DNA from: Alloscardovia macacae | GTDB taxonomy: Bacteria > Actinomycetota > Actinomycetes > Actinomycetales > Bifidobacteriaceae | Direction of reading: 5' to 3' | NCBI RefSeq assembly: GCF_002259705.1 | Contig: NZ_MWWT01000008.1 | Coordinates: forward strand, 177,808 to 241,807 | DNA length: 64,000 nt | Shown here: piece after piece, positions 9,602 to 18,080 of the stretch | How the letters are laid out: every line of letters begins with the position of its first letter | Numbering within the stretch: position 1 is the first letter of the stretch | Made by a program: the position numbers and the translations under genes | Notes under the pieces: model-generated | Seen by the model: only the letters and a program-made list of their open reading frames with translations | What the model was told of the DNA's origin: nothing | The model's database searches: none

Positions 9602-9643
9602 AAGGCGTGCAGCAGAAAAAGGAGGAAACCTGCTGCACGCCTT
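9602..9643. terminator. Bidirectional terminator between cdaR and the carrier gene
   Basis: A perfect 14-bp stem AAGGCGTGCAGCAG / CTGCTGCACGCCTT encloses a 14-base loop, with ATTTTCT on one side and CGTCGTCTT (minus strand) on the other. It can end both convergent genes. Confidence 0.8.
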
Positions 9644-9662
9644 ATTTTCTCAAGGAGGACGC

Positions 9663-11048
9663 TTAACGGAAGACGCCGATGGCGAATCCGACTACGACCA
9701 CGAGGACATTGAAAATCCACATGCGAGGAAGCGTGAACTTGATGTGCTTGTCGATGCTGATGCCGGTCAAGTCGGTCGCGATGTAGAGCTGAGGCTGAGC
9801 GATGACCGAAATCATGGAGCCGAAGTTCATGAACAGCGTGGCGATAACCACGGTCTGATCCACGCCATACTTCGCGCTGAACGCGGAAACGAGCGGGATA
9901 AGCGCGTAGAACCACGTATCATTCGTGAACAGAAGCATGAGCGGCGTGCTCAGCAGAGCGATGATGAGGTAGAAGTACGGGCCGATGGCGCTCGGCACGA
10001 CCATAACCATAGCGTTCACCATCTCGGTAAGCATGCCGGACTCCTGCATAACGCCCACCACGACGCCGGACAGGAGCACAGCTGGAGCCACTGGCCACAG
10101 CGACTGACCGTACTTCTTCAGCAGCTTCGTCTGAGCGGAGAGGTCCTTATAGTTCGCAGCGAGCGCGATGGTCAGACCGGTGGCGAAGATGTAATACTGT
10201 GGGAGCTTGTCGAAGACGATCATGCACACGAAGAGCACCACAGTCAGAGCCATGTTAAACCAGAACATGTTATGACGGGTCAGTTCGGTGTCCTTAAACT
10301 GGGCGAGAAGCTCTTCGCGAGAGACGTGAGTGGTCTGAGTGCTTGCTGCGGAGCCTGCGGTCAGCTTACTTCTCTGGGACAGCACACCATAGATGACGGC
10401 ATATGCCAGCAGTGCCACGAGCATGAAGGCCTGAACTGGAAGAATCTTCAGGAAGAGGGTCATGCTGTTCCCCGCACCCTTCGGCAGCAGCGAGGTAGCG
10501 CGCAGAATCTTCGGATTCCATGGCGTATTACACATGATGAGGATGGCTATGGAGATGAGGAATGGCAGCAGTTCCTTACGCACGCGGAACTTCTCATACA
10601 GTGGCAGCATAAGAGGAACAGTAATGAGGAAGACGGAAGTAATGGAGCCGTCGAGCTCCACGATGCAGGCCACGAGGACGGTGAGCGCGCAGATAATCGG
10701 CGCGGTCACTGGCACGCGACGCATGACAGCCTTCACGATGTCGTCGAACATACCCGTGTCGCTCATGAGCAGGAAGTACGGCAGCGAGAAGAACATCATG
10801 AGCGTGATGGACCACGTCTTATCGATGCCCGCAGCCACCCACTTTCCGTACGTGTTTGCTGCGGTGGTGATGCCTGGAAGGCTCGTAAACCACTCGGCAT
10901 GCTGGATGAGCATGGCCAGGATTCCAGCTGCCAGAGGGATAGTGGTAAATGCCAGTAAGATGCTTATTTTCTTCTTCAGCAGCAAGACAGTAATGACTAT
11001 CATCGTCGCGAAGCCTAAGAGAGCTAAGAGTATACTCGCGGTACTCAT
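9663..11048 (-). CDS. CitMHS-type organic acid transporter, probable glucarate carrier
   Basis: This is a 461-residue integral membrane protein with about a dozen hydrophobic segments. ELDGSITSVFLITVPLMLPLYEKF matches the CitMHS (citrate:cation symporter) segment in pattern, and CNTPWNPKILRATSLL and LLFTNDTWFYALIPLVSAF are family-like. Its location beside cdaR and the glucarate enzymes suggests uptake of glucarate or a related diacid (inference). GudP-type MFS carriers, the usual partners, are absent here. The ATG at 11048 follows GGAGG at seven to eight bases; a GTG at 11057 lies within that site. Confidence 0.78.
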   Translation of the reverse strand: MSTASILLALLGFATMIVITVLLLKKKISILLAFTTIPLAAGILAMLIQHAEWFTSLPGITTAANTYGKWVAAGIDKTWSITLMMFFSLPYFLLMSDTGMFDDIVKAVMRRVPVTAPIICALTVLVACIVELDGSITSVFLITVPLMLPLYEKFRVRKELLPFLISIAILIMCNTPWNPKILRATSLLPKGAGNSMTLFLKILPVQAFMLVALLAYAVIYGVLSQRSKLTAGSAASTQTTHVSREELLAQFKDTELTRHNMFWFNMALTVVLFVCMIVFDKLPQYYIFATGLTIALAANYKDLSAQTKLLKKYGQSLWPVAPAVLLSGVVVGVMQESGMLTEMVNAMVMVVPSAIGPYFYLIIALLSTPLMLLFTNDTWFYALIPLVSAFSAKYGVDQTVVIATLFMNFGSMISVIAQPQLYIATDLTGISIDKHIKFTLPRMWIFNVLVVVVGFAIGVFR

Positions 11049-11593
11049 GCTGCTCACCTCCCGTGTCTGTGGGCGTTAGTGGACTCAAGTGGCCCTGCTG
11101 TGGTGCTTCTGTATGCGCGATCGCACGATCGCGTGTTCTCCAGGACATCGCTATCCTGGCGTGTGCACGTCGTGCGCAAACTCGAAGCAGCGGGGCGCTA
11201 GCTACGTCGCCTGTATCTTATGTTCTGTAGTCCAGAGCTCTTCTGTGTGCACGTCTGTATCTGTGTACGCGTATACACTCCAGACGAGCCCGTTCTACCT
11301 TTAATCATGCCTGTGCGCTCGCTCACATTCAAAGTCCCAGCGCACATCGTTACTCGGGGTGGCGACGGCGTAGAATGGTACACGAAACATTTTCCTCATT
11401 TCTGTGGAGATCTACCATAGAAAGTACACACAAACACTCTATATATACAGTGAGTACGACTCGAGGATGAGTGCTCCACAGCAGTACACACGTACTGCAG
11501 ACTCTCACCTCGATCCACTCGACACCCACGCCTCGTCAAGCGGGCCTCACTACTGAGCCCCGCTACAGGGCATCACCGCAGAAAGGATGCTGT
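11049..11593. other. Intergenic region without a convincing gene
   Basis: About 545 bases between the carrier and the acetyltransferase gene. It has a GCGCGATCG-cac-GATCGCGTG near-palindrome around 11116-11135, a CCAGGA...TCCTGG hairpin just after it, and a TATATATAC stretch around 11440 that could be the -10 region for the acetyltransferase. Small open frames here lack ribosome binding sites and recognisable protein features. Confidence 0.4.
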
Positions 11594-12031
11594 ATGATAC
11601 GCCAAGCGACCACAGCTGACCTCAAAGCTGTCTATGACATCATCGAAGAAACCAGCCATTATACTCTCGACTTCCAGGTCTTCGCTCAGACCTTCGTGGA
11701 CCAGCTCGGAAGTCTCGACCGTAAGATGGGCGTGTATGAAGAAGACGGAGAGATCATGGGCTTCGTGGGAATCTTGTGCACCTGGCAGCTGTACATCGGC
11801 TACCGCGTGGCAGAAACGAAGGAGCTGGCCGTCTCCCCGAAGTACCGCGACCGTGGCATCCGTGACGAACTGCTGGCCTGGGCTGAGAACGTGGCTCGCG
11901 AGTCCGGCTGCGGAATCCTGAGCATGTGCTCGCGCATCGAGCACACGGACAGCCATGAGTACTACAAGTCTCAGGGCTTCCACGAGTCCTTCTACCGTTT
12001 CGATAAGGAGATAGCGCTGAAGAAGCGGTAA
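11594..12031 (+). CDS. GNAT-family N-acetyltransferase
   Basis: The 145-residue protein has a GNAT fold: MIRQATTADLKAVYDIIEE at the N-terminus, the central strand GEIMGFVGILC, a strand with AETKELAVSPKYRDRGIRDE (the acetyl-CoA pyrophosphate loop, in the form RDRGIR instead of RGxGIG) and the C-terminal YYKSQGFHES. The acceptor is unknown. The frame is open upstream, but AAAGGA at 11583 and the homology place the start at 11594. It looks monocistronic and is followed by a large inverted repeat. Confidence 0.85.
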   Translation: MIRQATTADLKAVYDIIEETSHYTLDFQVFAQTFVDQLGSLDRKMGVYEEDGEIMGFVGILCTWQLYIGYRVAETKELAVSPKYRDRGIRDELLAWAENVARESGCGILSMCSRIEHTDSHEYYKSQGFHESFYRFDKEIALKKR

Positions 12032-12057
12032 GCTGTGTGATGCTGCTCAGACGTTTG

Positions 12058-12134
12058 TGCGACTTTTCTAGAAGTTTGTGGAAAAAATACCGTATGCAGA
12101 CGAGATTTTTCGATGAACTTCTAGAAAAGTCGCA
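12058..12134. repeat. Perfect 19-bp inverted repeat with 39-base loop
   Basis: The arms TGCGACTTTTCTAGAAGTT (12058-12076) and AACTTCTAGAAAAGTCGCA (12116-12134) are exact complements, followed by TTTTTG. It starts 27 bases after the acetyltransferase stop, so it could act as its terminator. The long loop is atypical and a small palindromic mobile remnant is possible. The AT-rich arms contrast with the neighbouring genes. Confidence 0.65.
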
Positions 12135-12198
12135 TTTTTGTTTTCACCGCCCCGACTCTGCGAACACGCCCCCGACTCTGCGAGCATCCGCCTACGCA

Positions 12199-12226
12199 AA
12201 ACGCCTGAGGAAAACCTCAGGCGTTT
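12199..12226 (-). terminator. Terminator of tRNA-His
   Basis: A perfect 12-bp stem AAACGCCTGAGG / CCTCAGGCGTTT has a 4-base loop, and on the minus strand is followed by a short T run. It begins four bases after the tRNA CCA end. Confidence 0.8.
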
Positions 12227-12229
12227 ATC

Positions 12230-12307
12230 TGGGGTGGCTGACGAGACTTGAACTCGCGACCTCCTGAACCACAATCAGGTGCTACTACCGACTGAGCTAC
12301 AGCCACC
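12230..12307 (-). tRNA. tRNA-His (anticodon GTG)
   Basis: The minus strand folds into a full cloverleaf. The acceptor GTGGCTG pairs with CAGCCAC, with the extra G-1 at 12307 opposite C73 that marks tRNA-His. The anticodon stem-loop is CCTGA-TTGTGGT-TCAGG, giving GTG, and the T arm contains GTTCAAGTC. The 3' CCA is encoded. No attachment-site duplication is visible beside it. Confidence 0.97.
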
Positions 12308-12349
12308 ACGTTCACACTCCTGTAGAAGTGCAACGTATGAGAGTGTACA

Positions 12350-13498
12350 CTACTTACCCACCTCAGCGCAAGCGCGACACGCCATATCCACGAAACTTCG
12401 CACTGACCGCTCGAGCGAATACTGCTCTCGAGCAGCTGCAGCATACCGCGGACCCCACGCGCGCAGCTCATCCGGATGCTCCACCCACCAGTCGAGCTTC
12501 GCGGCCAGTTCGTCCACATTCCCCCACTCGTACGCGCTCTGCTCGCACAGCGCAAACTCGCTCGCCGCGCTCTGCTCAGCCCTCGCTACCACCGGCACCA
12601 CACCCGTAGCCATCGCCTCGATGACGGATATCCCCTCGATGTCCGCACTCGAACAGTGCACGAGCAGATCCGCGCTGGCCAGAAACGCGGGCATCTGCTC
12701 ATGCTGCACGAATCCGAGCGACCACTGCCCTGGCTCGAGCATCGTTTCGGCAAACTTCCGCAGTTCCTCCTCGCACGGACCCGCGCCCGCGATGTTCACG
12801 TGCACATCCTGCTTATGCCTCATTTTCGAGACCGCGTAGATGAGCGCGTCGTGCCCCTTTTCCGCGCTCAGCCGCCCGGATGCCGCGACGATAAACGGCG
12901 CCGTCCGCACCGTGCTCGTCTCGCGTTCGCGGAACAGCTGGGCATCGTATCCGTTCGAGAATACTGTCAATTTCTGCGTATACCCATTTTTCTCCAGCTC
13001 CCGCTTTTCCATCTCACTGGGTACATGGATGAAGCGGACATGCTGGTAGAACGTGTCCCAGAAATACCGGTAAATGATATGCTCGATGTTCGGCACGATT
13101 TTCAAGAATGGAGCACTGGCCACGATATTCTCCGGCTGCACGTGGAATCCCGCCGTTACGGGGATACTCTGCGCGAGGCAGTACTTCAAAGCCGCCTGAC
13201 CGAAGTCAAACGGCATATAGATATGCACGAGGTCTACGCCGTCGAAGGCCCGCGCGAAAAGCTCATCATCCGGCTCAGCGAAAGCTATCTGGTGAGGCCT
13301 CGCATAGCGCGTGACCATAGGAATATTCTTCTCTCGCGCTGCATAGCGCGGATCTGGAGCGCCTATCCCTACGAGGCGCGCTTCATGTCCCTGGCGCTCG
13401 AGCTCTGCGGCGAACTGTGCAGCAGAATTCGAGGTACCATTCCCTGCGTGGCCGAGTGTATCGACGACGAGTGCCACAGTGTATTTTCCACGAACCAT
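12350..13498 (-). CDS. GT4-family glycosyltransferase
   Basis: This 382-residue GT-B fold protein starts VALVVDTLGHAGNGTSNSA and has the GT4 donor-binding half: FIVAASGRLSAEKGHDALI, VHVNIAGAGPCEEEL, then the E-x7-E type segment ISVIEAMATGVVPVVA. It resembles glycolipid or cell-wall mannosyl- or glucosyltransferases that use nucleotide sugars at the inner membrane face; the acceptor cannot be assigned. No signal peptide is visible. It is the last GC-rich gene before the AT-rich TOMM cluster. The ribosome binding site is weak (AAAGAAAG). Confidence 0.82.
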   Translation of the reverse strand: MVRGKYTVALVVDTLGHAGNGTSNSAAQFAAELERQGHEARLVGIGAPDPRYAAREKNIPMVTRYARPHQIAFAEPDDELFARAFDGVDLVHIYMPFDFGQAALKYCLAQSIPVTAGFHVQPENIVASAPFLKIVPNIEHIIYRYFWDTFYQHVRFIHVPSEMEKRELEKNGYTQKLTVFSNGYDAQLFRERETSTVRTAPFIVAASGRLSAEKGHDALIYAVSKMRHKQDVHVNIAGAGPCEEELRKFAETMLEPGQWSLGFVQHEQMPAFLASADLLVHCSSADIEGISVIEAMATGVVPVVARAEQSAASEFALCEQSAYEWGNVDELAAKLDWWVEHPDELRAWGPRYAAAAREQYSLERSVRSFVDMACRACAEVGK

Positions 13499-13573
13499 TT
13501 TCTGTAATCTTTCTTTCTGATTATCTTAATTTATTTTGACATTTCACTTAATTATCATCAATCAGATAATCCA

Positions 13574-14707
13574 TCAATTACTCAAATTTTTGCCTTTTAT
13601 CGACAGAAAAGTATCTCTTGTAACCACACTTTTCAGCTCACTATCTGTTTGACTATCTGCTGTCACAGGTATTGAATCACAGTTCATAGCCGAAAGCATT
13701 CCAGGAATACAATTAGCACCAAGAATATCTGGAGTTTTAATAGTTGCAATTTGAATTAAGTTCATGGGATTAATACCACAATCAGCGAGAAGAGCAAGCT
13801 CTTCAAGTAATCCATATCCAGGAACGACTGCCAACTGAGGCGCTTTTGAAGCAGGTAAAAAGTTCACTCCTCCTATCGAAGCCTCCCGTATCCACTTCAT
13901 AAGCCTATCCCATCCTTCTTCTAAAAGATGACGTTCCTTATTCGTTGGTTCTCTCATACCAGAATGTTTTTCCAACGCTCTTTTCCCCGCCAGATATCCC
14001 GTAGCTTGTCGCATTTCATAAAGATAGCGAGAATGAGGAATGATATCTGCAAGTTCTTCAAGATGTGGCGCTTGTAAAGCTTCCTTAACGAAAATGGAAC
14101 GTCTTAATGCTATTAACCCCGTACATATGCCAATTCCGGATTGAGATAAGCTATCAGTAAGCTCTCGAAACATAGTATCACTTGCTTCTGCGACAGCGAT
14201 AAGGACGCTCATCGGCGAGGTCTTATTAGGGAACAAGGATGCTATTCCATCAATAAGCTGTATATCTCCATTCTCAGCTGCTTTTCTTACAGCACTCCCG
14301 CGGCCACAAACGCGCACACCTTTGGGAGCAGCTACTTCTCTAACCGCTTGAAAGAATTCTGGTGTAGACGTTCTTACCCCTAGCCATTCCTCATGAATCA
14401 ATGCGCACAACGAGATAATCTCATCGAGTTGAGACATCTTATTAACATAGATTTCACTGCGATTAAGAGGTGGCAAATCAGTTATACTAATCGTTCCACC
14501 GATATTATTTATGCTGCTATTGACACTAGCAAAGCGCATTTTCGCCGGCACTCCAGAACCTAGATCGCGAAGACCTCCCACGCCATAACGTTCGCAAAGT
14601 AAAGCGATGCGAGCACTATCTTGAACTAGATCAGCTCGTAAATCCTCAACGTATCCTGAAACTGCACACGATGCATCAACAAGTAGATGATGCGAAACCG
14701 TAATCAT
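13574..14707 (-). CDS. Amidohydrolase-fold protein of the TOMM cluster, probably without metal ligands
   Basis: The 377-residue product is not a standard family member, but parts follow the amidohydrolase pattern. ARIALLCERYGVGGLRDLGSG resembles the strand after the first metal site, and VVPGYGLLEELALLADCGINPMNLIQIATIKTPDILGAN resembles the C-terminal helix region. The usual DAHVHL metal motif appears as DASCAV (residues 11-16), so both histidines are gone. I infer a catalytically altered or inactive homologue. It is the last gene of the cluster, its ATG overlapping the CPBP stop (ATGA). A role in maturation, immunity or substrate binding cannot be decided from sequence. Confidence 0.55.
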   Translation of the reverse strand: MITVSHHLLVDASCAVSGYVEDLRADLVQDSARIALLCERYGVGGLRDLGSGVPAKMRFASVNSSINNIGGTISITDLPPLNRSEIYVNKMSQLDEIISLCALIHEEWLGVRTSTPEFFQAVREVAAPKGVRVCGRGSAVRKAAENGDIQLIDGIASLFPNKTSPMSVLIAVAEASDTMFRELTDSLSQSGIGICTGLIALRRSIFVKEALQAPHLEELADIIPHSRYLYEMRQATGYLAGKRALEKHSGMREPTNKERHLLEEGWDRLMKWIREASIGGVNFLPASKAPQLAVVPGYGLLEELALLADCGINPMNLIQIATIKTPDILGANCIPGMLSAMNCDSIPVTADSQTDSELKSVVTRDTFLSIKGKNLSN

Positions 14708-15414
14708 CTATATTCCCCCACCGATTCCATAAACTGTTTTGCTACAAGATATTGATACCCCAGATGTAATAAAAAAGATGCAAACGCCCCTCCGATAATT
14801 GCAACTACACCAAGCATTAAGCCAAGTATAGTTTTACCAATAATAGCTGGAACTCCAAATGCTATATGATTAATCCCATAGAAAACTGCCTGCACAAGAA
14901 GAATGGTAATTACACTCTGATGAACTGCATGCATTCCCCCTAAAAGAAATACACCTCTATAAAAAAATTCCTCTCCAAAACTAGATACACCAGACAGCCA
15001 CAGAAAAATGAACCGCTGATGCGCTAATTGCGCAACCGAATCCATTGCTTCCGATCTCCCTATTACCGGCATATACAAGAATGTAAGATTTTTACTTATA
15101 TGCTTCTTATACCATAGTTGCGTAAGCCATGCCTCAATCCAGAACGCAAGAGGAACTATAACTATGCCACAACTCACTCCAAGCAATATACTCAACCATG
15201 ACGGTTTCCAGTTGCCATAAATCAACCAATTAAACCTAATATGCATGAGGAAAAACAGATAAAAAGATACCAAAAAAGTAACACAGCCGAGAATAATAGG
15301 GCTAAGAGCTACTACTTTTCGATTCTCTTTTATCCTCATAGTAAGGCCAACGCCCGAAATCGTCATTACCATTGCTATAAACAATGCCCCACTTATAAGT
15401 AGATGGAATTCCAT
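14704..15414 (-). CDS. CPBP-family intramembrane protease (SagE-like)
   Basis: This 236-residue multi-helix membrane protein carries the three CPBP (CAAX protease / bacteriocin-processing) motifs: GEEFFYRGVFLLG around residue 150, FYGINHIAFG, and FLLHLGYQY near the end. In streptolysin S clusters the corresponding SagE is thought to remove the leader peptide and/or give self-immunity. I chose ATG 15414, after AAAGG; an earlier in-frame ATG at 15465 would overlap the upstream sagB-like gene by 44 bases. The leader end VAPGG of the precursor in this cluster is a plausible cleavage site. Confidence 0.82.
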   Translation of the reverse strand: MEFHLLISGALFIAMVMTISGVGLTMRIKENRKVVALSPIILGCVTFLVSFYLFFLMHIRFNWLIYGNWKPSWLSILLGVSCGIVIVPLAFWIEAWLTQLWYKKHISKNLTFLYMPVIGRSEAMDSVAQLAHQRFIFLWLSGVSSFGEEFFYRGVFLLGGMHAVHQSVITILLVQAVFYGINHIAFGVPAIIGKTILGLMLGVVAIIGGAFASFLLHLGYQYLVAKQFMESVGEYR

Positions 15415-15421
15415 AGCAGCA

Positions 15422-16339
15422 TTACCTTTGAGCACCACGAGCCAGTAGGGGAATTGCAGGTTCACCTACACCAGCTATAATTGATACATATTGATCCAAC
15501 CCGTCATACCCTAACAACCCATTGATAGAATCGTCAAGAAAACCTGCCACTGCACAGCAACCAAGTTCCATAGAGCAAGCCGACAGATAGAGACTCTGAA
15601 TCGCAGCTCCCACATCTATATGCGCCATACGATATCCCCGGGTATGGTACTTCCACGTAAAAGCATGAGCATTATTAACTACAACCACAATAATTGGAGC
15701 ATACATAAGCCATTCCGATTCGAATGTAACATCCTGTAGAGCGAGACGCATATCTCCACTAATGATTGGCTCTAATGCATGACCAACCTGATCATATCTG
15801 TAGTATCCGCAAGGAATACTCTCAACATTTTGGACAACGATACCTATATCAAATGACGACAACCCACCCATTGAAGGATATGGATAAAGTGGAATATCTC
15901 TTATTCCATATCCATCCTCACACCCATTCTTACCAAAGCTTCTTTTCAGCAATGTAGAGAAGCTTTCTATACTAAGCGGCCTTGCTAAATAATCGCGTAT
16001 AGAGCGACGTGATGCTACTACATCATCAAAAGCTACATCTAAGCTCATATCGATAATCGGAAGATTAATCCTGTCTGGAGATGTAGAAGCTCTGTATCTA
16101 AGAATCCTCTCTCGCGTCATCTGCATACTGACATGTTCTGCAGAGAAAAACTCATTCACAGATCGAGCAAATAATCGTTGTATGATACGGCACAATGTTA
16201 CCTCACCTATACGAGACTCACTAACTTCTCGCATGGATTCTATGAATTCCTTTACGGATGTCAATTCCTCCGGTTGACAATTAGAAATTTGCGAAATTAT
16301 CTCATTCCGAATTGACTCCGATAACTCCATATTAGACAT
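15422..16339 (-). CDS. SagB-type azoline dehydrogenase
   Basis: This 305-residue nitroreductase-fold protein matches SagB/McbC enzymes, which use FMN to oxidise azolines to azoles in TOMM peptides. Visible features are SRRSIRDYLARPLSIESFSTLLKRSFG, the segment PYPSMGGLSSFDIGIVVQNVESIPCGYYRYD, and the C-terminal KYHTRGYRMAHIDVGAAIQSLYLSACSMELGCCAVAGFLDD. The N-terminal roughly 90 residues are a helical extension. AAGGAT lies before the ATG. It is followed by the CPBP gene and preceded by a shorter, degenerate SagB-like gene. Confidence 0.88.
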   Translation of the reverse strand: MSNMELSESIRNEIISQISNCQPEELTSVKEFIESMREVSESRIGEVTLCRIIQRLFARSVNEFFSAEHVSMQMTRERILRYRASTSPDRINLPIIDMSLDVAFDDVVASRRSIRDYLARPLSIESFSTLLKRSFGKNGCEDGYGIRDIPLYPYPSMGGLSSFDIGIVVQNVESIPCGYYRYDQVGHALEPIISGDMRLALQDVTFESEWLMYAPIIVVVVNNAHAFTWKYHTRGYRMAHIDVGAAIQSLYLSACSMELGCCAVAGFLDDSINGLLGYDGLDQYVSIIAGVGEPAIPLLARGAQR

Positions 16340-16375
16340 AGTTATTATCCTTAAACTTGTAAAATCAATAATAAG

Positions 16376-17143
16376 TCATACAACTTCAGGTAGAATAGAA
16401 AGCAATGCTACTGCGGCTCTATCTACTCCGTCAGCATTAACAGCCCTATTTATCACACTGCTATTAAAATGCGAATCAATGAGCGGCTTCCTGTGCAACG
16501 CCATGGCATTACTCGCTATCACTCCAAGAATCATTCCTGCACTCTGCATCATAGAACGTACAGCTTGCACGCCATCTGTGTATCCCATGCGTACATGTGA
16601 ACCAACCAATATGAGAATAATGCTGTCGCGCAAGTCTTTCTCTACATAGAGAAACGAACTTTTTATCTGATCTATAAAATCCGCATCTACAATCTGCTCA
16701 AAAATTGCCCCAGGCTTTCCAGGTACTTGTCTCCATAACTGATCTTCGACTAATACGAGTAAATCTATCCCATAGAGCGCCTGTACTACTACTGGGTTTT
16801 CCCATGCTGGCCTAAGGATATCCCAAAAAGCGTCATCCGTATTTTCCCATAATCGAAGCCATCGCGTACCTTTAGTTTTCTCATATCCCTCTAACGCTGT
16901 TGCAAAGAAATACTCCCTAATTGTGTTCATTTCTCGAGGAGTTGGTAGCCGTTTAAGATCAGAATCCGTGAATTCTGAATTCAACAAATACATCTCCGAC
17001 ACTGATCCTTCAGCCGATCCTAGCCTAGTCGTGGCTACCTCAATAACATCTGGATCAAGTTCACAAACCGTTACGGGAGGAATAAGGGTCTGCTCTAGAA
17101 TACGATACATATGCTCAGGATGGAGCTCATAACGTAATGTCAT
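16376..17143 (-). CDS. Diverged SagB-like (nitroreductase-fold) protein of the TOMM cluster
   Basis: The 255-residue product has no clear family motif at first sight. Its last 90 residues follow the SagB C-terminal pattern seen in the next gene: a hydrophobic strand (SIILILVGSHVRMGYTD), a long helix (VQAVRSMMQSAGMILGVIASNAMAL) and a segment in the position of the GFDDxxxNxLL motif (DSHFNSSVINRAVNADGVD). The Gly/Tyr-rich flavin-contact segments are missing. I infer an inactive or partner subunit, as heteromeric cyclodehydratase/dehydrogenase complexes occur in this class. It is embedded between SagC-like and SagB genes with short gaps. An unrelated helical protein remains possible. Confidence 0.45.
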   Translation of the reverse strand: MTLRYELHPEHMYRILEQTLIPPVTVCELDPDVIEVATTRLGSAEGSVSEMYLLNSEFTDSDLKRLPTPREMNTIREYFFATALEGYEKTKGTRWLRLWENTDDAFWDILRPAWENPVVVQALYGIDLLVLVEDQLWRQVPGKPGAIFEQIVDADFIDQIKSSFLYVEKDLRDSIILILVGSHVRMGYTDGVQAVRSMMQSAGMILGVIASNAMALHRKPLIDSHFNSSVINRAVNADGVDRAAVALLSILPEVV

Positions 17144-17156
17144 AACAATACTTCTT

Positions 17157-18062
17157 CTATAGGAATGGGCTACGAATATCTGGACGGTTTTCAGAGCATG
17201 CCGGACAGCGGACTAAACGTACTGCACGCTGACGAATTATTTCCATTCTGTCGAGATCAATACGAAGAAAGTGCCCTTCTAGATAGGACCCTAATCCTAA
17301 TGCATACTGAACTATCGACGAGGTCAAGTAGGAAGCCGCAAGAGAGGTGACGAAAAGTGGGATTTGAGTAGGTATTTCTGCAGCGCCATTCATCTTCGAA
17401 TATAAATAATCAATCTTCATAGAACGCCCAGCTTCTTCTATAACATCAAAATCATGGTAGCAACCCGTCTCTTGCGGAATAAATAAGGGACCAATTACTA
17501 ACTCAGGACCATCCATATATCCACCATGCCAAACTGCATTATAAGAAAGTGCATACTCATTCATGTCATAGAACAAGCCTATATTTGGACTATCAGCGAC
17601 GCATAAAGTAAAATCTGCTGGGCATTCAGTAACGTCAATTTCTGATTGTAATTTGACTATAACTTGTTTCCCCAAGGCATCGCTAACTAAGCGAAAACTT
17701 TCCTCTGCGAGTTTCCCACTACCAATAATATTCAGAGTACGTATCAAACAAGATTGAACTCCATATCCGGCTACAAAAAATCCAAAATCAGCATCAGTCT
17801 TCGGGACGAGAACACCTCCATCTACAAGTCCTGTAATCAAATCTGAGCAGTCCTCTTCAAATTCTTCCTTGACATTTTTAATCGTAGCTCCAACCTCAAA
17901 AGCACGCATAACGTCCGATAATATACCTCGCTTTTGCGTATCTGTGAGGCGACGAGACGCACGCCCCCGACTTCCAAAGCGTACTATTATTTCATCATTA
18001 GTCGATCTAATGAGTTTTACCGCAGGATTACATATATACACCACATTTGAATCAATACTCAT
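17157..18062 (-). CDS. SagC-like E1-type protein (TOMM leader-peptide-binding cyclodehydratase partner)
   Basis: The 301-residue protein looks like the E1-like (ThiF/McbB/SagC) subunit that binds the precursor leader and presents the core to YcaO. It has an N-terminal winged-helix-like region with RRLTDTQKRGILSDVMRAFEVG, a degenerate Rossmann part (FFVAGYGVQ...), the typical GPLFIPQETGCYHDFD segment around residue 195 and a C-terminal RLVRCPACSENRP with a CxxC. It lacks an adenylation-type nucleotide loop, as expected for this class. AAAGGA precedes the ATG. The neighbours are the four-helix protein and the SagB-like genes. Confidence 0.8.
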   Translation of the reverse strand: MSIDSNVVYICNPAVKLIRSTNDEIIVRFGSRGRASRRLTDTQKRGILSDVMRAFEVGATIKNVKEEFEEDCSDLITGLVDGGVLVPKTDADFGFFVAGYGVQSCLIRTLNIIGSGKLAEESFRLVSDALGKQVIVKLQSEIDVTECPADFTLCVADSPNIGLFYDMNEYALSYNAVWHGGYMDGPELVIGPLFIPQETGCYHDFDVIEEAGRSMKIDYLYSKMNGAAEIPTQIPLFVTSLAASYLTSSIVQYALGLGSYLEGHFLRIDLDRMEIIRQRAVRLVRCPACSENRPDIRSPFL

Positions 18063-18080
18063 TTTATTTTATCCTTTCTT

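Noticed and set aside
11089..11420. Small open frames in the gap before the GNAT gene
   Set aside because: Several overlapping frames on both strands with no ribosome binding site and no protein-like features.
13518..13570. Possible att-like repeat at the left end of the AT-rich block (GATTATCT / AGATAAT)
   Set aside because: It is short, inverted and AT-rich; more likely the end of the operon transcript, and no matching copy was seen at the right end.
12230..13573. tRNA-His as integration site of a genomic island
   Set aside because: No integrase and no duplicated tRNA 3' end; the AT-rich block starts about 1.2 kb away, beyond a normal glycosyltransferase gene.
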